The notes: a model not told the origin generated them from the sequence alone. A stretch of DNA of 64,000 nt from Tubulanus polymorphus (GCF_964204645.1 NC_134031.1:5563001-5627000); one strand, 5' to 3'. Counted from the first letter of the stretch, positions 47,232 through 58,817 are shown. Program-made: numbers and translations.

Positions 47232-49052
47232 TATACAATATCTACATTTTTTTACAGCGAGTGAATCATCATCGGCGAATCCTTACAGAACTCGTCGAAA
47301 TAATCAGTTAAAAATCACAATAACTCAGTCGGAGATAACATAACTCATGAGTTTAATGACTTCAAAGGTTACGTATGAGTCAAGGTTAGAGCTTTGAAGC
47401 ACAGTTTCGTCTATTCTCTTATCGAATTGATTCGTTCCAGTTCCGATTTGAAAATTTGAATTTCTTTGAATAAGAAATTTCCAGTGCGACACCATCTCAG
47501 CTCGAGAAATGTCGGATAGCGCGGCACCCGACGGCATGTTCAGAAACAGAGGTAAAAAAGCTGTATTCACCTCGCAAATCAAAACTGGTCGTTTTCAACT
47601 TTCGAAACGAAGCGACCGATTTGAAACCAGGTACAAAGATGAAACGAACCCTGAACTGTGGAACATTGATCCGTCTTCAAATTTGGCCATCTAATCAAAA
47701 CTAGATGCCGACGACCTTATCGCTGGAACTAACAAGGATCAAGGGCGTCACGGCTTGTGAGACCTAAACAGTTGTTTCCAATCTCGGACACGTACCACTT
47801 CCTGCCGCGTATGAATTGTTTATCTTCCGGGGGGACCCCTTGACCATCAGAGACCATCAGTCAGTGCTGTTGCTAGCCAAGTTTTGTCCCGAAGTCACAC
47901 ACACACACACAATACCATCATCTACATCGATACCAAACATCCATTACCTTAATGTTACAATCAATGATAGATCGACGGTCGAGGATCGTTCGAGAGAGAC
48001 GACAACGCGAGGCGCAGTTCTCTTATCGCCGTCTCTACACATGACTTCGTAACTCATACATAATCCGCATTAACTCGGGGCTATCAATCGTTTATCTTCG
48101 ACTGATGGCTTTTCTTATTCAATAAAGCTTTGCCATCGTCCGATACCGTTTATATATGTACAACCAGAGAATGTTATATATATATATACAAGGAACAGGA
48201 TAGATAGGTCAACCTAAAATGATGTAATTTTACACATTTTCATATCAATTACTCTGTTTTCGACCTACTATAGTTATCAATCGTATTGTCCTTTGTATTT
48301 TTGTATACATATATAGATATATTCTGTGTTATTTTTTTGTATATATATGTACATACATCTATGTATTCTCGAATTCATTTCTATTTACAGTAAATTTTTC
48401 AGCATTTATAATAACAATGTAGCAGTGCAAATCCGAGCTTACACCGGATCCCCTTAAAACAGCAGTCGCAAAAAAATTCAAACAATTTTTCCACCGTTCA
48501 ATGCACTTAATCGTTTAGTTAAGCATAAACGCAATATTTCAGAATCCGAACGAATCAGAAGGCGGATTGAAATATTGCGCTTAGACTAAGCCATATCAAC
48601 TTCCGGGCGTTACTTCCTTCCCCTCTGATTGCCGCGCGCATGGGTCCGATTGAGCTAGAAGACAAGACCCATTGCACACACGCGGGGGGAGGAGCTGTCG
48701 ATCGTTTTCATATTTTTGCGTTTCGAACTAAAATCATCCCGCCAAAAATGTCACTCGTATGTTACGGGGTCGATTTCCCCGCAAAGCATTATTCGACTCG
48801 AAAAAAAAGAAAAAGCACCGGAAAAACTGAATAAAGTTTTCGATGTTCGACTTTACGCTATGGGCAGACGGATGATGTACCTTCCATCTAAAAACAGGCA
48901 CAGGTGTAGACGCTTTTAGCGCATGCGAAATAGTCAGCTAATTACTCCCAAAAGTCTCGTGACGATGAGTCAGAAGAGGTACGAATCCCGAGGACCCGGA
49001 ATAATAGATCCGCAGCAGATTATCACTCTCAATCTTTCGATGACTTTCGCTT
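47229..49052. other. Intergenic downstream of Eph, no gene
   Basis: CA run at 47896-47911, TA runs near 48171-48190 and 48300-48350. No gene recognised. Confidence 0.4.
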
Positions 49053-49058
49053 TTTATT
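49053..49058 (-). terminator. Candidate polyadenylation signal for Eph
   Basis: AATAAA on the minus strand about 385 bp after the Eph stop codon. It gives a plausible 3' UTR length, but other signals may be used. Confidence 0.3.
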
Positions 49059-49442
49059 TCTGAACAAATGAACAATCGTCAGTCGTCATCGTCGTCGCGA
49101 CAGCTGTTATCCGAATTACCCGCATCGTCGTCATGGGTAACAACAAACGTGTGCGCGCGTTGCTATAGAAACTAGATATCCGAGGGAGATGCAGTCGCCT
49201 ACGTTCGAAAAAAAAAAATGTTGATCGTTGTTACGAAACCTTCCCGCGTTGAACGTAACACATTCTTCTGAAGTACGGGCAACACATAGATAGTTGATAA
49301 TTACACAAATTAGACAGCGCTACTTCACGAGCGAAGTAGAAAGAAAACTCTGAGACAATCATATATTATTACGTTCTACGTTTAAATCACAATTCATCGT
49401 TGTTTTTTTTTTCGTAAAAAGTTTTCAGCTCCGCCGACGAGG

Positions 49443-49710
49443 CTATACCATGAAACCGTCCGATACGGTAGCACCGTGTATTTGAACGCGCATCGTCTGC
49501 ACGGAGTTCATCAGCTTTTTCTGATGTCCGACCAACGTGATGCCCATGTTGACGAGGTCTTTCAGCGTGATCTTCGCGATCGAGTCAATAGTTGCATAGC
49601 CGTATTGCAGGAAACTTTCGAGGTACCGTTCCATTTTAATACTAATCAGCCACTCCTCCAACGAGTCGTAGCGCGTGAGATCAACGTTCGTTTCATACGT
49701 GTTGTAGGGC
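49443..49710 (-). CDS. Eph receptor, last coding exon (SAM domain, C-terminus)
   Basis: Acceptor TTTTCTAG precedes the exon, and the first base completes a codon split with the previous exon. The encoded sequence runs PYNTYETNVDLTRYDSLEEW, then a SAM domain (LEEWL...MERYLESFLQYGY...ITLKDLVNMGITLVGHQKKL...SVQTMR). It ends at a stop after GFMV, a hydrophobic PDZ-ligand-like tail as in other Eph receptors. SAM domains of Eph receptors support clustering and adaptor binding on the cytoplasmic side. The reading frame joins cleanly to exon 50808-50950. Confidence 0.92.
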
Positions 49711-50807
49711 CTAGAAAATACGAAATATAAATACGACGTTTTACAAGTAGTAGGATTCTACATTCAAATGTTACAACATTACCATTAGGATCCGGGGGTC
49801 GGTTGCTTAGTCATGACTTACACTTAAGACCAGTCTAAGACCAAGTTAGTTCTATAGCCAATCTAACAACTTGAGACCAGTCTTAAGATTGAAGACCACT
49901 GTCTTTTGGACTTAAGTTACGAGTGTGCAACTGGCCCCAGCATCACAAAAAAGATGTACTCAATTTTTTGGTTTAATTGCTGTTGCCAGGGTGGACGGAC
50001 CTAGGAAAATTGGAAGGCCGGGGTCCAGAAGAAAAGAGAAGGTATTTCTCGGATGAGGTAGCCAAACACGTAAAACATAGACAGAAACTGTTTGATTTTA
50101 CATGCAATCTAGCAATTTCAACAGTATGACTGATTTTTCACTGATTTTTATATTTTCATAAAATTGACCCCTCGAATAATATTTCCTTCGTTTTCTAATG
50201 AACTCCTCGGACTGAATCCCAGGATCTTCCCTGGAAAAAAATCAATCCCTAATACTTTGGATTTAACAAGGAACTGGACACCACAAATTAGGCACTTCAG
50301 CCGAGCGACATAAGCATCGGAAATGCGATGTGAAGAGATCTTGATTATTTCCGGCCGAATAGATTTATATATACACACACATCTTTAGAGAGAAAGTAAC
50401 CGATGGTTTCAGCGAGTTGTCACCACCAGCACCGGTACCGCTAACCGACAACAGAAGACAATCTAGCGTGGCGATATAATGAAGCTAGTTTGAGCGTCGT
50501 CGCGAAGGAGATACATGTGTTCGCCCGCGACGTTATCGGCACGGCAACGACGACGATGAAAGTCAATGTTTTTATCGCTTCTCACCAACAGCCTTTTATG
50601 GTACGTGCGTTAACGGTACATATACTCACCGGTAGTACGCGACTACGCCGTGTCGAACAGTAGGCTACATATACCGATAACGAAATTGAATCGCTTCATG
50701 TTTTTTTTCCTGGCCTCACCGCTTTATCGACTTCCTGGCGAAGCTAGCATTCGTTTATTTAAATCTCCGGCTCGATGGGAATTTGCGGTTTGCCCGCGCT
50801 CGCTTAC
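49711..50807 (-). other. Eph intron (kinase/SAM junction)
   Basis: Phase 2 intron with GT (minus strand, 50807-50806) and AG (49712-49711). It contains a GGGCC-type MITE at 49793-49938 and no other recognised element. Confidence 0.8.
49793..49938. mobile_element. TIR element in Eph intron
   Basis: Left CCGGGGGTCGGTTGC and right, in reverse, TGGGGCCAGTTGCACAC resemble the GGGCC-x-GTTGCA ends. Internal inverted words are AAGACCAGTCT and AGACCAGTCTTA. No coding content. Confidence 0.55.
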
Positions 50808-50950
50808 CTTGGTTTAGCAACTTTCCTCAGCAGTTCAGGTGCGCGTATCAATTTGTCTATTGTTCGTACTGTAGCCGCGAATTTCGGTCGGTGGCTTCGC
50901 TCTTTTTGCCAGCAGTCGAGCATTAATTGATGGATGGCCTCCGGACAATC
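50808..50950 (-). CDS. Eph receptor, kinase C-lobe exon
   Basis: Flanked by TTACAG and GTAAGC. Encodes [20 protein letters not shown] followed by [20 protein letters not shown] and a short linker. The DCP...LMLDCWQK-x-R-x-x-RPKF pattern is the diagnostic end of the Eph kinase domain, including the conserved RPKF arginine. It is 143 nt, phase 0 at its start and phase 2 at its end. Confidence 0.95.
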
Positions 50951-51619
50951 CTGTAAGGGTAAAAAAGAGGAAGCTCTCAGTCTACATACAGTCTACCGTT
51001 CATCCATAAAGAGAGGATCGCGCGCACGGGTCTCATCCGTAAACAACCATTCCGGCTTTGATTAGCATCGTAAGAATGAACGAAGCCTCGGGGAACGAGC
51101 GTTTGAACGGCGCGAAGCGTATGATGACCTTCGACTGACATTTGCAGGGTGGTCACTGAGACCCGGATAAACCACAATACCCGATTGATCTACTATCGAT
51201 AAGGACCCGGAGCCATATGTCTGCGTCTGGTTTCATAGATTGGCTAGTTAAGTACTTAGAACCCGAGCAAGGAATCTTTCAACAGCTATTTCCGAAGTTT
51301 GTTCTGCTTAATATATGATCTCTATAACCTTGCTCGATAGCCAGTCTATGAAAGCAGCCACTGCAATAAGTACAAGTACAAGTTTTTCTATAAGTTTTGA
51401 CTTTAACTTGAAGTTATCAAAATTTAAAACCGGCCCGTAAAAGCAGTGGCCAGTTGCTCAGAAGTTGGAGTAAGTCAAACATTTGATCATTTCATATTCG
51501 CAATGCAGTTTTGATAGTAACTATATCAGTTATCTAAGCGTTATCTTTAACCAACTTCTGAACTTCCTATACATCATGACCGCTTTGAATCTGGATCTCA
51601 ATTTGGAATAAGTTCTTAC
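50951..51619 (-). other. Eph intron
   Basis: Phase 0. Contains a foldback at about 51228-51356, whose arms read TTTCATAGATTGGCTA and TAGCCAGTCTATGAAA. Confidence 0.75.
51205..51363. mobile_element. Foldback element in Eph intron
   Basis: Inverted arms TGGTTTCATAGATTGGCTA and TAGCCAGTCTATGAAAGCA bracket a middle with CCCGAGCAAGG / CCTTGCTCG. Same style as 58940-59110. Confidence 0.55.
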
Positions 51620-51814
51620 CATCGGTGGGGGTAAACGGTAACCTTTTTCGACGGCTTTTATAACGTCTTGATTCGACCAATTCCAATATGGCCGTTCGCC
51701 GTATGACATCACTTCCCACATGACGACTCCGTAACTCCAGACGTCCGACGCTGATGTGAATTTGCGATACGCGATCGCTTCCGGTGCGGTCCATCGAACT
51801 GGAATTTTACCTCC
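51620..51814 (-). CDS. Eph receptor, kinase activation-segment/APE exon
   Basis: 195 nt, phase 0 on both sides, with acceptor TTTTGCAG and donor GTAAGA. Encodes [60 protein letters not shown] and LPPPM. The APE motif, the SDVWS motif with its conserved Asp, and the [14 protein letters not shown] string identify an Eph receptor kinase and match the family closely. All structural residues visible here are kept. Confidence 0.97.
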
Positions 51815-52023
51815 CTGCAAAATAGATGGAAAAGTTCTTACATATACGTGCCGAATGATATCAATTTAATGTCACTACAAATCAATGATCATCTCAGATA
51901 TCGAAAACTGACTTCAAATCAGTCAGAAAAGATGACTGAAAATCTTAGATTACCGTTCAATTGGTTTTTGTAAGAAATATTTGAAAGGAATCTTGTATAG
52001 TACTGAACCCAGTTCCATTGTTC

Positions 52024-52297
52024 TAAACCCTTTCAGTGATGACTAATTAATACCCGAAAGTGCTGCAGATTAAAAAAATAAAAGAATCCCACCCAGTGTG
52101 TTGAATAATAGTCATACTGCTACACCATGGTGCGATGTACCATTAGTTACCAATATTTCACTATGTTTAATAGGTGCTGCCATCTTTCAGATAAAAACTT
52201 TTACTCATAATATCAATACACTGCGATGCGGTGAACTAGCAACGTCCATTACCGAATTATACACCGCACCACGGTGTAGCCACGCTGAAAGGGTTAA
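52024..52297. mobile_element. piggyBac-like MITE, copy 1
   Basis: Ends TAAACCCTTTCAGTG and, in reverse, TTAACCCTTTCAGCG. Contains the TTAATACCC, CCACCCAGTGTGTTGAATAA and ACACCGCACC words shared with the other three copies. TTAA-like ends and CCCTTTC termini suggest piggyBac mobilisation. Confidence 0.7.
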
Positions 52298-53372
52298 GTT
52301 TGACTCAAGAGTCAATCAGTTCATTTCTGGTGAGTCAAACATTAACTCTGTTGCTGTTCAACCACTTGCTAGGAAAGGAGAAACAGTACACCCAGGTCAC
52401 AGCTCTGAGCTAGCAGAGCTAGAGGAACCCTAATAATGCTATGAAAAGACCGATTCAAAGCGTCGCTGAAGAGAAATGGAGCCAAACTAACACTACATCC
52501 TCTCATAGCTAGCAGAAGTGTAAATTCTCCATTTTGCTTTATGAAAGGGTATGGATTACTAGATGTCGCTTAAAAAAAGGTCTAATTCCATCTGAATTTC
52601 ATCCTTTATGTACATCGCATCGCGTATAATCGGGGACTTGGGTTGTATACAAATCTGACTTCAGTTTACTCAACTGTGCTATACATGCTGTAATGAGTTG
52701 TGAATCAGGACCAGCTGCTAGTCGGGAATTGTATTAGATTTCCTTCGTTCGGTAAAACGAATGCGACGAATGCTAAAAAATTCAATTTATCGAGCTAAAC
52801 TAATTCAGGTATGGTACGACGACGATGACGACGACGTAATCTAGACATGGAATGGAGAGACAAATTCGCCCGGAGAAAAAATGGAGGAGAACGGATGAAA
52901 TTACGGCGAACACCTGTTGATATGAGTCACCTCGGATTATTCTCTCTCTCTCTCTGTCTTGGAGCAGAAAAATGACACGATATATCAAATACACGATACG
53001 GAATTAATTTCGGACACTAATTTCTGAAATAAATCTTCCGCGAGATTTTTTTTGGATCAGATTAATCTGCGAGCATTGACATAAGTCTATAGATCTATGA
53101 CTAATCACGGATGCCGCGCCATATAAACTTGATTCTATGTGCGCGGACTAACAAAGCATCTAGTTATACAGTTGCGCGTTCAATCTGTCAGATTCAGGCG
53201 CCAATTCACCGGTTACGGGCTCAAAATGACACTGAACCCAAATGCCAGTTTCGGATTCGATTTGTCTCTGGATCAACAGTGGCGATACTTAGTTTTACCA
53301 AGTAATTCAATTCACGACCAAGAAGTTCCACAGTACCTGGGTTTGATTTCTCAGTTCCCCAGTTGTGTGGGT

Positions 53373-53660
53373 TTAACCTTTTTAGCGCCAACTATTTAAT
53401 TCCCGAAAGTGTTGGAGATGATTTGAAAATTTTAAAAATTCCACCTGTGTATTGAATAGCGGGCATACTGCTATTGCGCATTTACACCGCGGTGCGGTGT
53501 ATGATTAGTAGCTAATACTAAACTCAGTTTGGCAGGTTCTGCCATCTCAGAGATGGAAACTAACTACTGATTACATCAACGCTTCGCAATGCGTTTTACT
53601 AGCAAAGTCCATCAACGATTGAAACACCGCACTGCAGTGAAGATGCGCTGAAAGGGTTAA
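53373..53660. mobile_element. piggyBac-like MITE, copy 2
   Basis: Starts TTAACCTTTTTAGCGC and ends GCTGAAAGGGTTAA. Shares GTTGGAGATGATTTG, GCGGGCATACTGCTA and AGCAAAGTCCATCA with copies 1, 3 and 4. Confidence 0.7.
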
Positions 53661-53824
53661 ATCTGGTTCAACACCACAATGGTTGCAGTGGGTTCGTACT
53701 TGATTTAAAACAGACAAACTTATTGAACCAAATGAGTACCGGTATCGTAGAAGTTCGAACTATAAACGATGCATATAAACGTCATCTCGGCAATTTATTC
53801 CGCGCATGTTTGAAGGGATCTTAC

Positions 53825-53938
53825 CTTAGTTGTATAGGCGCCATCAGTATCGTCGCTTTCAATTTCTCGAGATAATCCGAAATCGGCGACTTTACAAACA
53901 AGATTCTCGTTAGCCAGAATGTTACGAGCCGCTAAATC
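53825..53938 (-). CDS. Eph receptor, kinase catalytic-loop exon
   Basis: 114 nt, phase 0 both sides (acceptor TTTTGTAG, donor GTAAG). Encodes [20 protein letters not shown] and [18 protein letters not shown]. The catalytic Asp and Asn of HRDLAARN (HR is in the previous exon) and the DFG motif are present. The activation loop Tyr precedes TTK. It should therefore encode an active kinase lobe. Confidence 0.97.
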
Positions 53939-54397
53939 CTACAAAATACAATTTCAGATACACAACATTTAGTGAAAACGCTTTATGACAGGGTAATAAT
54001 GGACGACATGATGTCGCATTAATGATCTAACTCTATCTGAACTTGTTTAGATTTAATAATAGCCAGAAAGAAAGGTCCCGTAATGGACTTTTGACATCTA
54101 AAAATAGGGTTCGTCCCTCTTATCTATCTGCTAGGTAAATATCATTTGATTAAGTGTCCTTGACGTTCCCCCCCCATGCCTGGAGCGAACAGAGGGTTTG
54201 TAGCCGACACAAAATCCAAGTCCACCTGGAGCTACCATCTGACGTCTTTGGACGCCGTGATTTGGATTTTTTTCGGAGTCACCCCTATTCGATACAAGCA
54301 TGGAAATCATTGTGAAGATACCGGCAATCAAAACCTATGATTTGTACCGAAACTTTCAAGTTTCCGGTAAATAACTGATTCTAACCATCTATAAGCT

Positions 54398-54600
54398 CCA
54401 GGGGTGGACCCAGAGGCTAATTTTGAAGGACTTGTCACATCCCAGAAGGGCGCATTGATGTCCAAAAAGGCATTATTAGGTGTACTACCGCACTGAAATG
54501 CACCAATAATCTTTGTTGACAAAGTAGAAAACTGGCACTCAAAAAGATTCGATGAACTTGTAAAAGTCTCAAAAGTCCCCCTGGATCTGCCAGTGAACTC
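54398..54600. mobile_element. hAT-like MITE
   Basis: Left CAGGGGTGGACCCAGAGG. The right end in reverse reads CACTGGCAGATCCAGGGG. A looser terminal match than 55560-56008; no target duplication identified. Confidence 0.4.
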
Positions 54601-55559
54601 ACTATATTCAATGAATGCTGGCTGAATCGAAACATACGTCCTCCGACGATTATACGCGGAACCTCCGAACCAATTTCGATTCAATCTATCGCGGTAATAC
54701 GAAGCTATTTCAGGAAGCTTTTATACAGTTTAATAGCGACGTTATGTGATGCAAGACTGCGTCTCACGTTAGCTAAGACCGGTGGAGACTTTATACCGCT
54801 AGCGCGGCGGTGGCAGCGGCGAGAGCGGAAAAAATCGATACGAAATAAATAACAATCCCTTTCACCCGACGGCGATGGATTAGGCATGAACGACGGTTAA
54901 AATCATTTCATTTGCATCTAAATCTAATCACAATTGAATACGACGCACGAGAGGGAAAACGCCAACGAACGAACGACGCACACGGAAAGCACAGCCTGTT
55001 TAATTCGATCAGAACCTCTCAGGCAGAAATTTAACACGACGCGACCGACTACGAGATTTTTCCCCCTTATTCGCATGTTATTTCAACGGCGTCCCTACCC
55101 CCCTCGAACCCCCACGGGTGCCGAGAACTGCTTCGCGCGAGTGAATCGTCGTCGAAAAATCTTTACTACGCACCTCTGCAGGTGATTTCGCCGGGTCGCC
55201 GGTGGATTTTCGAAAAAAAAAAAACCAAGTTAAAGTTCGTCGGACTCTTTCCGAACAGCGAGATATCCGAGACGAGCGCGAATGGCGACGAAATAAAAAT
55301 CGAACGAAACCGACGGAATTTATTATCAATTTTTACGATTTCGAAACGAGAGATATTTTTTGCAAAATCGTCATGACGACTGTACGGTAGTATTAATCGA
55401 AAAACGGAACCGATGACAATGACGATGACGACGGCGGTAATCCCTGCGACGCTCGAAATAATCCATCACAATTCCGTCTGGATATCGAAGGGGGAAAAAA
55501 CATGATAATTTCGACGGTAAATTCATAATCGCTGAGCACCGTATCAGATAAATCATAGA

Positions 55560-56008
55560 CAGGGTTCTTACAGGTTCGGCAATTCGATTTTCATACCTTT
55601 TCCAAACCCAGATGATACATTTTCCATACCCCTAATTTTACAAAACATCGCCTACCTGAGTACGCGATGTTTAATGTAGACCTATTCAAAGTAAATGAGT
55701 GTCACTTATTGATACCACTGACAAAGTGTTTTCATAAAGATTCAAATACGTTTTATTGGCTATGTAGAATGTGTGACAACTCAACCAGTCTTTATAAAAA
55801 TTGTTAGTAAAACAATCAGGCACATAAGCGTGGCCTAAAATCCAAAATAGGAAAAAAGGTTAATTTCAATTTGAGAACCCTATTCTGACTTTCCATGCCT
55901 TTCCAATAGCCATAGAGAAAAAAAAAATTTTTCATAGTTCTTTCAAGGGCCTGAGAAAAAAGCCATTTCCAAACTTTCCAAGACTATCCGAAACCCGTAA
56001 GAACCCTG
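55560..56008. mobile_element. hAT-like MITE, 449 bp
   Basis: Left CAGGGTTCTTACAGGTTCGG and right, in reverse, CAGGGTTCTTACGGGTTTCG are near-perfect terminal inverted repeats. Inside is a subterminal TTTCCA/TGGAAA pair. No transposase frame. Confidence 0.75.
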
Positions 56009-56094
56009 AATACGAAGAAAATTGTGGAAATTCGGGTTTAAAGATGTAGAAATGTCAAGATATTGCATTCACGTTTTTTTGTCTAAGTTCTCGC

Positions 56095-56345
56095 ATTAAA
56101 TGGAAATCAGTGATGATTTTTTTGTAGAATTGTCATGTAGAGCAGATGATCTCCATTACGCAACGAAGACAAAGCAAATTGCGAATCTTCAAAAGATGTT
56201 CGCTTAAGATAACCATGCAAAGATTCAACGAAGATTTTTACTTCAAATTACTGGCTACCTGAAAGTGTTTTTAGAAATATTCAATCAAAGGCCAGTATTA
56301 CTTTCGGTCGAGCCAATTTTGTGGAATTTTTGGAAATTGACCAAA
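56095..56345 (-). repeat. Intronic duplication, copy 1
   Basis: Pairs in direct orientation with 57845-58095, 1.75 kb away. Shared strings include GTAGAGCAGATGATC, CGAAGACAAAGCAAATT, GAATCTTCAAAAGATGTT, AGATTTTTACTTCAAAT and GGAAATTGAC. A third fragment of its left edge may occur near 56625-56690 (GTTCTCGCAT then GGTGATTTTTTGTCGAA). Not a known element. Confidence 0.75.
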
Positions 56346-56409
56346 TGGGTACGTCAAATTTGGCCCTACTAAACAATGTGTCGCAAACCAGTTGCAATCC
56401 ACATGCAAT

Positions 56410-56535
56410 AATTTGACCCGTGCTAAAATTGGCCCGGATCGTCATTTTCAGTCGGGCCAAATTTGTCGCAGGCCCATTTGACAACCGTGTTAACACTTGT
56501 TTCGGGTCAAATTTGGCTCGGGCCATAAATATTCG
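56410..56535. repeat. Repeat with GGGTCAAATTTGG/GGCCAAA words
   Basis: Contains TTGACCCGTGCTAAAATTGG and, further on, CGGGTCAAATTTGGCTCGGG, partially inverted. Wording is shared with 29399-29510. Confidence 0.4.
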
Positions 56536-56888
56536 CATGATCGAGACGATGATGGAGACATTTTGGTCCAATCGGCACAGATCAGGCTTAAGTCTAATTA
56601 GAAAGCAATATTCCATCCATATTTTGTCTAGGCCGAAGTTCTCGCATCACCACGAATGGATAACGGTGATTTTTTGTCGAACGTAAAATAGAAGTAATTT
56701 TTATCGGCGTCGACTCCTCGGAGACCGTCTCGCGCGACGTTGTTAGGAAACGCACGGGACGGCGCCGGGTTACAAATCTAATCAACGCGCGTCGTTCCGT
56801 GCCGTCAAACTGTATCATCGATTTTCACATCGTAAATAATAGATTTTCATTTTCGTTTTTTCGGAAATCCACGCGCACGAGAGTTGAT

Positions 56889-57023
56889 TGACTTCGCCGA
56901 CTGACTTCATCGACTGACTTCGTCGACTGATTTTTTGACTGACTTCGTCGACTGATTTTGTCGCCTAAATTTGTCGATCGACTACATCGACTGACTTCGT
57001 CGATTGACTTCGTCGACTGACTC
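56889..57023. repeat. 13-bp minisatellite
   Basis: About 10 units of TGACTTCGTCGAC (with TGATTTTGTCGAC-type variants and one 12-bp unit). Confidence 0.9.
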
Positions 57024-57377
57024 TACGCAAGGATGTTTGAACAGCCAGCTATACCAGGCGAATTCAGTCTGTCAACACCTCGAGGTAACTGACAAAATTG
57101 GGCCAATTTCAAATTTATTCTCATTAAACGAGACGTCGATATGACGGTCTCTTTGCGAGATAATGGGGATGATATTGATTGTACAGCAGCCTGAAACCAC
57201 CAGCCCTTCGGACATTCACCGTTGCATTGTTTGAAGTTTTGTGCTATCAAAAAGAAAACTTTTTAATAGCACGCTCATGAATACGATGTCCGGTGTTTCA
57301 ATTCCATTTTTTCGTCCGAAAAAGCCTCGGGTGAAGTCTTGAACATGTGTGAAGCCTCGACAATCAATTCTACCCCG

Positions 57378-57472
57378 GCATGTAGCTGGGCAACCGGTCT
57401 AGTGAGGCAGGGTTTCGGACCACAGCGAGTCTCAATGCGATAAGGTTCGATTCCCTGCTCGGGAGGATGGGA
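57378..57472 (+). mobile_element. tRNA-like SINE head
   Basis: Carries an A-box-like GTAGCTGGGCAACCGGTCTA and, about 55 bp on, a B-box-like GGTTCGATTCCCTGC. Related to the SINE units at 20528 and 22399. No cloverleaf was checked, and a real tRNA gene is unlikely because the spacing is long. Confidence 0.5.
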
Positions 57473-57844
57473 CAATTTAAGACTAGTAAAATGTTCATAA
57501 AGTATTGAATGCCTGGTGGGTCTGCTCCAGTCAGCAGATTGATATTAGCAGAAATGAGATCGGTCACGGGCCATGTAGTTCACAAATATATCACACTTGA
57601 AATCAACTTAAGTCACCATTTAGTTTTAGTTTGGTTTCAGTGCGAATTCAAAGAACCATTTAGCCACAAAATGGATTGAAAAATTGCTCAGAAATCTCAA
57701 TATTCATGGACAGAAATCGAAACTGTTTGCCATCTCCTCGAGTAGGATAAGTTACAACGAAGATGCTATCTTTCTACTGCGATCGCGTTAAGTTTGATGG
57801 ATGAAATTTATTCAAATTGAGTTTTTTTTTTCACTATGAATTCA

Positions 57845-58095
57845 TTAAAAATTCACGATGCGTCACGTAGAGCAGATGATCTTCAATCATTTATGCGACG
57901 AAGACAAAGCAAATTCTGAATCTTCAAAAGATGTTCCGTTCAGATAACAACAGTCTCAGATCATCAAAGATTTTTACTTCAAATCGATGACTAATTTAAA
58001 GTTTTCTAAATTTTATAAATCATAGGCCATTTCACATTCTACTTATCAAGCCGAGCCCTCTTTGCGGACTTGGAAATTGACTATGGCGCATGATT
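57845..58095 (-). repeat. Intronic duplication, copy 2
   Basis: Partner of 56095-56345 with the same strings in the same order and more indels. Orientation given follows the host gene. Confidence 0.75.
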
Positions 58096-58502
58096 TGCCA
58101 CTCGAGACAAAACCAGGTTGGCTAAGATCCGATCAGATCGTCACATCGAAAGCAGTCACGTCTACGATATTTTTTAATCAAGAACCTTTTCGACATGGAT
58201 TCACTTACCACCGCGATGGATTGGACACCGACCGATCATAAGCCAAAACATAACGATACAACAAGTTCTATTTCCTAAGACTGATCTTAACGTTGTAGCC
58301 AATCAGTAAAGAGTATTGCAGCATGTGACTTTTAGCATTCAAAATGGCCAGTCAAAAAACCACGAGACTTGGCAATGATCGAATCGTAGTCGACCAGAGC
58401 GCAGAGATCACGAGACAAACGAATTGGCAATCAGCGGTCACTACTACTGCTGTTCTTATAAGACGATCTATAGTCGGGTCGTCAGTCGACCTGAGCCAGG
58501 TT

Positions 58503-58681
58503 TAAAACCCTTTCAGTGCTGACTAGTTAATACCCTATAGTGCTAGAGATAATTTGAAAATTTTTAAAAATTCCACCCTAGTGTGTTTAATAACGGGAAT
58601 ACCACTATAGTGCGTCTACACTGCGGCGCGGTGTACTCGCAAAATCTATCGCTGATTCATACACCGCACTGAAAGAGTTAA
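58503..58681. mobile_element. piggyBac-like MITE, copy 3
   Basis: Starts TTAAAACCCTTTCAGTGCTG and ends GCACTGAAAGAGTTAA. It is shorter than the others and lacks the internal TGCTGTCATC segment, so it may be an internal deletion derivative. It lies just past the exon at 58719. Confidence 0.7.
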
Positions 58682-58718
58682 GCCTTTTTTCGATGCTGCA
58701 ATGAAATTTTCCACTTAC

Positions 58719-58817
58719 CCGATGTACGTAACCCATTTCCGAGAGGTATTTCATTCCGCTAGCTATTCCTCGCAACATTCCGACGAGTTGCATCACCGTA
58801 AACTGACCGTCGTTATT
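58719..58817 (-). CDS. Eph receptor, kinase alpha-E exon
   Basis: 99 nt, phase 0 both sides (acceptor TTTTGTAG, donor GTAAGT). Encodes [20 protein letters not shown] and [13 protein letters not shown], closely matching the Eph kinase [24 protein letters not shown] region and giving HR of HRD before the next exon. This is the most upstream Eph exon found; the glycine loop, VAIK and TEYMENGSLD exons were not found to the right, so they should lie outside the window. Confidence 0.96.

Larger units (their letters stand above)
51815..53824 (-). other. Eph intron with two piggyBac-like MITEs
   Basis: Phase 0 intron. Holds copies 1 and 2 of the TTAACCC...GGGTTAA family (52024-52297 and 53373-53660). 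No exon-like frame besides those elements. Confidence 0.75.
53939..58718 (-). other. Large Eph intron, element-rich
   Basis: 4.8 kb, phase 0. It holds hAT-like MITEs (54398-54600, 55560-56008), a direct duplication of about 250 bp (56095-56345 and 57845-58095), a 13-bp minisatellite (56889-57023), a SINE (57378-57472) and a piggyBac-like MITE (58503-58681). Confidence 0.75.

Noticed and set aside
52098-52433. 111-residue plus-strand frame
   Set aside because: Falls mostly in piggyBac-like MITE copy 1 inside an Eph intron.
57378-57472. Functional tRNA gene
   Set aside because: B box is good, but the A-B spacing and the related degraded copies indicate a SINE.
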